Assembly: GCA_963828285.1 (NCBI GenBank)
Contig: CAWHEB010000002.1
Span: 372,001 to 436,000 of the forward strand
DNA: 64,000 nucleotides
From: DAIOEK01 sp963828285
GTDB lineage: Bacteria; Chloroflexota; Anaerolineae; Anaerolineales; Anaerolineaceae
Direction: 5' to 3'
Part shown: positions 54,455-61,235 of the stretch, piece by piece
Position numbering within the stretch: the first letter of the stretch is position 1
Layout of the letters: each line of letters starts with the position of its first letter
Position numbers and translations under genes: made by a program
Notes under the pieces: generated by a model
What the model was told of the DNA's origin: nothing
Databases searched by the model: none
The model's input: the letters and a program-made list of their open reading frames with translations, nothing else

Positions 54455-55811
54455 AGTAACCCTCCGTCTTCATAAGTCGTATCGTCGCAATCAGTTCGTT
54501 TTCCTGTTCTGCAAAGATTGTTCTGGGATCCAATACCAGTTCGTCATGATCGATCCTCCCAATGACTGGAGGATCAGCTGACCGTAATCGTTTCATACAT
54601 TTTTGCGGATTCTTGGGCTTGATTGTCAGCAACCATGTAGGAAGCGTATCACCTGGAAGACTACCTCCACCTACAGTGGAAAAACCGGAAGTGATCCGTC
54701 CAAATCCCAACTCGGTCTGCCATTCTTCAGCCTTTTTTTGAATATCAGTCGCGGATTTCGAGATCATTGACCATACAGGGATATCAGATAAAGCTGTTCC
54801 GCGAAGATAATCAATCACTGTTGCGTGTAAAGCGCTCAAGCAGAGTTTATCAGCCCGGACTGCTCTGGCTAATGGATGGCGTTTGACTTTATCGAGAAGT
54901 ATCTTTTTTCCCAGGATGATCCCTGCTTGAGGGCCACCCAATAATTTGTCACCGCTGAAACAGATCACATCTACTCCAGCAGATATGGATTCCTGTACCA
55001 TGGGTTCATGCGATAATCCGAATTCTTTGGTGTCGAGAAGCGCCCCGGAACCAAGATCATCAATGAAAATTGCACCATACCGGTGGGCAAGTTCAACCAA
55101 ATCGATTAATTCGGGTTCGCTTGTGTAACCGATGATTTTAAAATTTGACGAATGAGCCCTGACAACGATCTTGGCACCTTCGATCAGTTTGTCTTCGTAA
55201 TCGTCCAGGTGAACCTGATTTGTGGTCCCCACTTCGATCAGTTTTACACCTGATTGCCGCATCACATCAGGGATTCGAAATCCGCCACCAATTTCAACTA
55301 GTTGACTGCGTGAGATGATCGCTTTTTTTCGGTTTCCTAGCGAGGTTAATACTAATAGCACAGCTGCAGCGTTGTTATTGACAACCAGAGCTGCTTCAGC
55401 ATGAGTTAATTGAGTCAATACCTGATTCAGATGGTCGTGGCGGGAGCCACGGGTCCCTTTATCTAGATCAAATTCGAGCGAGGAATATCCTATTGATGTC
55501 TCGCGTACCCTATACAATGCCTCCAGGCTTATGGGCGCCCTTCCTAAATTAGTATGGAGAATCACGCCAGAAGCATTGATGACTGGACTCAGCGTTGGCA
55601 TTGTCCACTTTGTTAATATTTTTCTGATTGTTGAAATGATGGCAGGTTTTTCGGAAGAAAACATAACCTTCTCGTTACGCATATCATCCAGAACATGGCG
55701 GGCAGCTTCAACAGTCAGGTTATGTCCGAATTCCGCAACCAGTTTTCCACACTCTGCTTCGTTGAGAATAGTTTCAATGGATGGCAGAGTGCGAAGATCA
55801 TTCATTTTCAT
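54444..55811 (-). CDS. selA: L-seryl-tRNA(Sec) selenium transferase SelA
   Basis: A 455-residue PLP enzyme converting seryl-tRNA(Sec) to selenocysteyl-tRNA(Sec) with selenophosphate. Typical: INASGVILHTNLGRAPIS (about residues 82-99), YSSLEFDLDKGTRGSRHDHL, AALVVNNNAAAVLL, and the PLP lysine in CFSGDKLLGGPQAGIILGKK (about 287). It ends DPRTIFAEQENEL. It overlaps both neighbours, so it lies in the same transcript as the selenoprotein. Its presence shows that this organism makes selenocysteine; selB, selC and selD are not in the window. Confidence 0.96.
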   Translation of the reverse strand: MKMNDLRTLPSIETILNEAECGKLVAEFGHNLTVEAARHVLDDMRNEKVMFSSEKPAIISTIRKILTKWTMPTLSPVINASGVILHTNLGRAPISLEALYRVRETSIGYSSLEFDLDKGTRGSRHDHLNQVLTQLTHAEAALVVNNNAAAVLLVLTSLGNRKKAIISRSQLVEIGGGFRIPDVMRQSGVKLIEVGTTNQVHLDDYEDKLIEGAKIVVRAHSSNFKIIGYTSEPELIDLVELAHRYGAIFIDDLGSGALLDTKEFGLSHEPMVQESISAGVDVICFSGDKLLGGPQAGIILGKKILLDKVKRHPLARAVRADKLCLSALHATVIDYLRGTALSDIPVWSMISKSATDIQKKAEEWQTELGFGRITSGFSTVGGGSLPGDTLPTWLLTIKPKNPQKCMKRLRSADPPVIGRIDHDELVLDPRTIFAEQENELIATIRLMKTEGYFEY

Positions 55812-56277
55812 TCTGAGGAGGATTGATGGTGGTTGATGAATCGGACTCAGATGCTGATTCTTTGGATGCCGGAGACCATTGGCTTTTTTCTCTAAAGCGA
55901 ATTAATCCCTCTATAATGACTAATCCAATCGCAATGATTACACCTACTGTTGGCGTAAGTATGCGGCCTAATTGAAGCCAGGTCAGAATACCGGCATAAA
56001 CTCCAATCCAACATGCCTGCCGGATTACAACAGGTGAATCGATCGGTGGATAGGATGGGAAGCGTAAGTTGAGGAAAACGATAACGGGTAGACCTGTTCC
56101 TGTCATCGCTACAGTAATGAAAAAAAAGAACAACCAACGCGGTCCTAGAGTTGGCAGTGTGGTTATGATCAGATAGATAACACCCAACCAACCTACCAAA
56201 GCCAAAAGAATTGAAAACGGCAGAAATGAGCCGAAAGCAGGTAATTTTCGATGCACCGGGATAGGTTCCATATTCAT
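55798..56277 (-). CDS. Four-helix membrane protein, unknown
   Basis: A 159-residue integral membrane protein with four predicted helices (SFLPFSILLALVGWLGVIYLI, PRWLFFFFITVAMTGTGLPVIVF, ACWIGVYAGILTWLQLG, VGVIIAIGLVIIEGLI; each approximate) and a charged C-terminal tail. No family recognised. I start it at MNMEPIPVH, because longer in-frame versions run into the divergent lipoprotein gene. TATAAT lies eight bases before this ATG. Its end overlaps selA by 14 bases. Confidence 0.65.
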   Translation of the reverse strand: MNMEPIPVHRKLPAFGSFLPFSILLALVGWLGVIYLIITTLPTLGPRWLFFFFITVAMTGTGLPVIVFLNLRFPSYPPIDSPVVIRQACWIGVYAGILTWLQLGRILTPTVGVIIAIGLVIIEGLIRFREKSQWSPASKESASESDSSTTINPPQNENE

Positions 56278-56377
56278 TTTGATTATATCCTGATTTGGGT
56301 TGAGGGTATCTGCTAAAGATTTGTGAACTGTATATAATGGACTGGTACAATCAGATGAAAATGGAGAAGATGCACTC

Positions 56378-57937
56378 ATGAGAAAATTTCTTGTCATTGT
56401 TTTAGTCATCGTTTCCTTATCAGGTTGCAATGGTTTTGAGAAAAGGCTGAATCCTCCCGATAATACAATGACTGAATATCCACAGGATACTCCTGAAGTT
56501 GAATCCTCAAGTCCATTAATCGATGTGTTAAGTTTGGACTGGAATGATTCAAGGAATTTTATTTCCAGGTTACGCAAGGGTCACCAGGAATTATTACTCG
56601 GGATAAAAGATGCGCCAGAATATCACATCAAAGTCGACATCTCATCCAATTTGAAAGTGATCACAGGAGAAGAGACTATTCAATTCGTGAACACAGAGGA
56701 CCAATCCCTTAACAAACTTGTTTTTCACATCTATCCATCTCTTTTTGGCTCAAAGGTTACCATCTCCAATCTCAAGATCAATCAAATCCCATCTTCTTAT
56801 CAACTTGATAGTTCCAAAGGGTTGCTAACCATTGATTTAGATTCTCCATCCAAAGTCGGAGAAATTGTAATTGTTAGTATGGAATTTTTATACTCAATGC
56901 CGTCTGATTCTAGCTCAAATTACAATATTTTCAGTTCAAAGGATGGACTAGTTACTCTCGCACACTTCTATCCTATGTTGGCTGTTTTTGATGAGGACGG
57001 TTGGCATGAAGAGTTACCAGCATTGTTGGGTGACGTAACATACTCGGACGCTGCTAGCTATATTGTTGCGGTAACTGCTCCCAAAGAACTTATCCTTATA
57101 GGTTCAGGATCGATTATTAATTCAGCATCGGACAAATATCGCCAAACTGTGGTTTTTTCAGCTGCGCCTGCCCGTGATTTTTTTCTGGCAGCCGGAAATG
57201 ATCTCCAGAAACAAAGCACTAAGTTCATGGATATCACCATCAATTCATATGCGCCATCTTCATTGAATGCAGGATCGCTTGCAGCGGTCTCTACTGCAGA
57301 AAAAGCGATCGAGGTATTTGATAAATTGATTGGAGAATATCCATATTCGGAATTCGATGTGATAGCCACACATACTTCTGCGTTAGGTGTTGAATATCCC
57401 GGCTTGACGACGATCAACCAGGATCTCTACTATGTTGACGATACAACCAATGGGATTCCGGTTCGGGTGTATCAGGAATCTGTAATTACACACGAGGTTG
57501 GGCACCAATGGTTCTATAACATGGTGGGGAATGATCAACTAAATGATCCCTGGCTGGATGAATCACTTACTCAATTCATTACTTATGATTTCTACAGGAC
57601 TCAATATGGGGAAAAAAGCGCAAAAAATTACCTTAATTCATTTTACGATCGTTGGGATTCTGTGAGTCGGGAAGGAATACCAATAGGTTTGCCTGTATCA
57701 GAATACTCTGATTCAAATTATGGTGCAATCATTTACGGCAGAGGCCCCATTTTCTTTTCTATTTTGGAATCAAAAATTGGCGAGGAGAAAATGGGGAGAT
57801 TCTTGGAAGAATATTTTAAAGAATATTTATGGAAAAATGTAACACCAATGGATCTACAAGCAAAGATTGAGTCGATTTGCGAGTGCGACCTCTCTTCAGA
57901 GTTTATCAGCTGGGTTGGTAAGGACTTCACTCAATAA
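56378..57937 (+). CDS. M1-family zinc metallopeptidase lipoprotein
   Basis: A 519-residue extracellular lipoprotein with lipobox LSGC (Cys17). The gluzincin site is HEVGHQWFYNMVGNDQ (HExxH, about residue 372) followed by DPWLDESLTQF (third ligand Glu, NEXXT-like WLDES), as in aminopeptidase N relatives. The N-terminal ~200 residues are beta-rich (the M1 saddle; ITGEETIQFVN). It lacks the large C-terminal helical domain of aminopeptidase N, so it is a short M1-like form. Probably digests peptides outside the cell. Confidence 0.9.
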   Translation: MRKFLVIVLVIVSLSGCNGFEKRLNPPDNTMTEYPQDTPEVESSSPLIDVLSLDWNDSRNFISRLRKGHQELLLGIKDAPEYHIKVDISSNLKVITGEETIQFVNTEDQSLNKLVFHIYPSLFGSKVTISNLKINQIPSSYQLDSSKGLLTIDLDSPSKVGEIVIVSMEFLYSMPSDSSSNYNIFSSKDGLVTLAHFYPMLAVFDEDGWHEELPALLGDVTYSDAASYIVAVTAPKELILIGSGSIINSASDKYRQTVVFSAAPARDFFLAAGNDLQKQSTKFMDITINSYAPSSLNAGSLAAVSTAEKAIEVFDKLIGEYPYSEFDVIATHTSALGVEYPGLTTINQDLYYVDDTTNGIPVRVYQESVITHEVGHQWFYNMVGNDQLNDPWLDESLTQFITYDFYRTQYGEKSAKNYLNSFYDRWDSVSREGIPIGLPVSEYSDSNYGAIIYGRGPIFFSILESKIGEEKMGRFLEEYFKEYLWKNVTPMDLQAKIESICECDLSSEFISWVGKDFTQ

Positions 57938-57941
57938 CAAA

Positions 57942-57969
57942 AAATTCTCCAAATTGTATTGGAGAATTT
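57942..57969. terminator. Bidirectional terminator
   Basis: AAATTCTCCAA, 6-base loop, TTGGAGAATTT. On the minus strand it is followed by TTTTTTG. It separates the convergent peptidase and sortase-like genes. Confidence 0.88.
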
Positions 57970-57996
57970 CGTCGTTCAATTAGTTTTTGGACTGAA

Positions 57997-58647
57997 CTAA
58001 CCCTGGGTTTCTAAAGGTTCAGCGATGATAAATAACCTTCCCCATGAAGGTTCACCATCTTTGGCAACGCAAGTTTGAAGGACCAGATGGGGTTCTCCCT
58101 GATACATTTTTTGGAAGAGCTGCCCTGCGGTGATTTGTTCTTCTGATTCCAAGTCAACGAACTTTGATGATGTGCTATTCGGTGAAAGCGCCTGGAATTG
58201 GTTTATGGATGTCACAACATACTGTGTTCCCAAACCATCCCCATTTGCCACTGTGATTACATCACCCTGTACGACCGAACTGAAACTGCTGCCCGCCAGG
58301 TAGTTGTGTGCCAATAAGCCAATTACGCCGTAATCGGATGCGGGAGCAAATTGAGTAACTACTCCCTGAATTGTTGAAACAAAACCTGCCTGTCCGGTTG
58401 GTTGCTGAACAATACGGAGGGCGAAAGTATCCTCCAGATAGATCCCTTTAAGTACTGTTTCATCTGTATCAAGAGCTAAAATGAATTCTGTAACCGAGAT
58501 ATTCGGAGCCAGTGATGATACTAATGTTGTTGTACTATCTGTGACAGGGATAACAGAAGCCGATACTGCTGAAATCGGAAAAACACTCATCAGTAAGATT
58601 GCTGAAAGTGAAGAAATTTGAATTAATTTACGCAAAAGACTTGTCAT
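57997..58647 (-). CDS. Sortase-like secreted protein
   Basis: A 216-residue exported protein with signal peptide (ILLMSVFPISAVSASV). The C-terminal ~140 residues are a sortase fold: catalytic His in YGVIGLLAHNYLAG, Cys in LVLQTCVA (TLxTC-like) and Arg in SWGRLFIIAEP. Sortases join or anchor surface proteins; here the enzyme lacks a C-terminal anchor. The ATG is supported by AAAGGA. A cyclic-di-GMP riboswitch lies in its leader, so surface-protein or biofilm control is likely. Confidence 0.85.
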   Translation of the reverse strand: MTSLLRKLIQISSLSAILLMSVFPISAVSASVIPVTDSTTTLVSSLAPNISVTEFILALDTDETVLKGIYLEDTFALRIVQQPTGQAGFVSTIQGVVTQFAPASDYGVIGLLAHNYLAGSSFSSVVQGDVITVANGDGLGTQYVVTSINQFQALSPNSTSSKFVDLESEEQITAGQLFQKMYQGEPHLVLQTCVAKDGEPSWGRLFIIAEPLETQG

Positions 58648-58736
58648 CGTATCCTTTGATGACAAGGGCATTGAGATTTCTCGGGATTGAAAGGAGGGGA
58701 GGAGGAAATTCACCGCAGACGAAGGTTCGGCGGCTT

Positions 58737-58808
58737 GGCAATCATGGCTGGAAACTCCCCAACTTTAGATCCATAGCTTTGCGACCCCGGTTTTCACCAG
58801 GTGTGCCC
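58737..58808 (-). promoter_or_regulatory. Cyclic-di-GMP-I (GEMM) riboswitch
   Basis: On the minus strand: GGGCACACC, then GGTGAAAACC (P1b stem with the GAAA tetraloop), GGGGTCGCAAAGCTATGG (the conserved CGCAAAGC core), ATCTAAAG (tetraloop receptor), a variable stem, and AGCCATGATTGCC closing the first stem. This matches the GEMM-I consensus segment by segment. It lies about 90 bases before the sortase-like gene. A following stem (CCGC, loop, GCGG) is a possible expression platform. Confidence 0.87.
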
Positions 58809-59159
58809 TTGTCGGTCATTCGTTTGTAAATGTGCGAGTTGTTTCGTTAGTAAGATTATAGGTTAGGCGTGCGTTAGGTTTAGGATATACACCTTACAAG
58901 AACCTTACAAAACGGTTGAGTCTAATATATTAAGCATATTTGCATCATCTTTGTCTAATTTCAACCAATTCCTTATCCTATATCGGAAAAATAAAGTGGA
59001 ATTTTTCTTTAAGTACACATTATGCAAACATTCTCCATTCGTGTTGCATTTGTCTGACATTTGGATATATAATTTTATTGATTAGCGATAAATCTGCCTG
59101 AAAGTTATAAATATCCAAGAACAAAATCCTTATCAAGTAGACGAAAGGAATAAAAATCC
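58809..59159. other. Divergent intergenic region
   Basis: No gene. It carries a TTATAGGTTAGGCGTGCGTT element (58857) related to the GGTTAGGTTT repeats, and the promoter for fhs. Confidence 0.55.
59044..59073 (+). promoter_or_regulatory. Putative promoter of fhs
   Basis: TTGCAT, 18 bases, TATAAT, about 87 bases before the fhs start. The -35 differs from consensus at two places. Confidence 0.55.
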
Positions 59160-61070
59160 ATGTCAGCCGCTCCGAAGAGATTTACACCTACCGTATTAAA
59201 AATTCTAAGTCCTGTACCATCAGATATTGACATAGCTCAAGCAGCAACTCTGAAACATATTTCTCAAGTTGCTGAGGAAGTTGGGATACATCCCGAGGAG
59301 CTGGAGTTTTACGGACCATACAAAGCAAAGGTAAAACTTGAAATTTTAGAGCGGTTAAAAGATCGGCCGAATGGTGTTTATGTGGACGTTACAGCGATAA
59401 CACCCACTCCCCTTGGCGAAGGTAAAACCACTACGACAGTTGGATTGAGTCAAGCGTTAGGTGCCCACCTTGGGAAAAAAGTTATCACATGCATCCGTCA
59501 GCCAAGCCAGGGTCCTACATTTGGAATCAAGGGCGGCGCCGCGGGTGGTGGATACAGCCAGGTGATCCCCATGGAAGATTTCAACCTTCACCTGACCGGG
59601 GATATTCATGCAATCACAGCCGCTAATAATTTGATGGCAGCAGCTATCGATGCCCGTATGTTGCATGAATCCGAAGCCACAGATGAACAGTTATTCAATC
59701 GGCTTTGCCCTCCAGACAAGAAGGGAAACCGTCGATTTGGAAAAGGATTAATAGGCAGGCTCAAGAAACTAGGCATCACAAAGACAGATCCAATCCAACT
59801 GACTGCCGAGGAAAAGCATAAGCTCTGCAGATTGGATATCGATCCCGACACCATCACCTGGAAACGGGTTTTTGATACTAGTGATCAATTCATGCGAGCC
59901 ATCACCATTGGTGAAGGGGATGAAGAAAAAGGTCACGAAAGGAAGACTGGTTTTGACATAGCTGTCGCAAGTGAGATTATGGCTGTATTAGCACTCACCA
60001 CCAGTCTGAAAGATATGCGTGAGAGACTCGGAAAAATGGTCATTGGCCTCTCCCGCTCAGGCGAAGCGATCAATGCAGATGATATGGGGATTGCAGGCGC
60101 TCTGACAGTATTGATGCGCGATGCCATCAAACCCAACCTGATGCAGACTCTGGAAGGAACTCCTGTTTTTGTCCACGCTGGACCTTTTGCCAATATCGCT
60201 CATGGGAACAGCTCTATTCTGGCAGATCAGATCGCTTTGAAATTAGCTGATTATGTCATTACCGAATCCGGTTTTGGTGCGGATATTGGTATGGAAAAGT
60301 TTATGGATATCAAGTGCCGCGCTTCTGGACTTGTACCCAATGTAGTTGTTCTTGTAGCCACTGTTCGAGCCCTGAAGATGCACGGCGGCGGTCCTAAGGT
60401 GGTAGCAGGCAAACCTTTGGACCCAGCATATACGGACGAAAATCTTGAATTATTGAAAGCCGGTTTACCCAACATGCAGCATCATATCAAGATCGCACGT
60501 AAATTCGGAGTCCCGGTAGTGGTTGCGGTGAATACATTCGCCACTGATACCCCGGCGGAATTGGAAATGATCCGCAATGGCGCGTTGGAAGCAGGTGCGG
60601 AAGATGCAGTGGTAGCAAAACATTACGGTGAAGGCGGAGCAGGGGCGAAAGCTTTAGGTGAAGCAGTCATTAAGGCAGCTGAAAAACCAGCCAAGTTTAA
60701 ATTCCTTTATCCTCTTGAGAAAACAATTAAGGAGAAGATCGAAATCATTGCTACAGAAGTCTACGGAGCAGATGGTGTCGATTATTCTCCGGAATCTGAG
60801 GAACAAATCGCTAATTACACAAGGCTTGGATTTGATAAATTGCCAATTTGCATGGCGAAAACTCATTTATCTTTGACCGCTGATCCATTGATCAAGGGAG
60901 TTCCAAAAGGATTCAGGATCACGGTCCGCGAGATTCGGGCATCGGTCGGTGCTGGTTTCCTTTATCCTTTGCTGGGGAAGATGAGCACTATGCCTGGTTT
61001 GCCGACCAGACCAGCCTTCTATGATATCGACCTGGATCTGGAAACCGGCAAGGTTTTGGGCTTGTTCTAG
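59160..61070 (+). CDS. fhs: Formate-tetrahydrofolate ligase
   Basis: A 636-residue cytosolic enzyme making 10-formyl-THF from formate, ATP and THF; central to one-carbon metabolism and the Wood-Ljungdahl methyl branch. Seen: P-loop TPTPLGEGKTTTTVGL (about residue 82), QPSQGPTFGIKGGAAGGGYSQV (quoted in part), HLTGDIHAITAANNL, FADIGMEKF-like GFGADIGMEKFMDIKCR, and the C-terminal GKMSTMPGLPTRPAF. It is about 80 residues longer than the common ~557-residue bacterial form, partly by a segment at about 175-255. Ribosome binding site AAAGGAA. Confidence 0.96.
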   Translation: MSAAPKRFTPTVLKILSPVPSDIDIAQAATLKHISQVAEEVGIHPEELEFYGPYKAKVKLEILERLKDRPNGVYVDVTAITPTPLGEGKTTTTVGLSQALGAHLGKKVITCIRQPSQGPTFGIKGGAAGGGYSQVIPMEDFNLHLTGDIHAITAANNLMAAAIDARMLHESEATDEQLFNRLCPPDKKGNRRFGKGLIGRLKKLGITKTDPIQLTAEEKHKLCRLDIDPDTITWKRVFDTSDQFMRAITIGEGDEEKGHERKTGFDIAVASEIMAVLALTTSLKDMRERLGKMVIGLSRSGEAINADDMGIAGALTVLMRDAIKPNLMQTLEGTPVFVHAGPFANIAHGNSSILADQIALKLADYVITESGFGADIGMEKFMDIKCRASGLVPNVVVLVATVRALKMHGGGPKVVAGKPLDPAYTDENLELLKAGLPNMQHHIKIARKFGVPVVVAVNTFATDTPAELEMIRNGALEAGAEDAVVAKHYGEGGAGAKALGEAVIKAAEKPAKFKFLYPLEKTIKEKIEIIATEVYGADGVDYSPESEEQIANYTRLGFDKLPICMAKTHLSLTADPLIKGVPKGFRITVREIRASVGAGFLYPLLGKMSTMPGLPTRPAFYDIDLDLETGKVLGLF

Positions 61071-61093
61071 AATTTCTAAGTTTTGTTCAAGTG

Positions 61094-61121
61094 AAAGGGC
61101 AGACACAGAGGTCTGCCCTTT
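61094..61121 (+). terminator. Rho-independent terminator of fhs
   Basis: AAAGGGCAGAC, 6-base loop, GTCTGCCCTTT with a further TTT. A perfect 11-bp stem. Confidence 0.92.
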
Positions 61122-61235
61122 TTGACTAATTTTTCATGGCTTAACCAATTGAGAACCAGCCTAAAACAACTCATAAGCAGGTTTTTGGTTGTGCTTATTT
61201 AGGAAATGATTACAGAATACAATTCACGACTCTGA

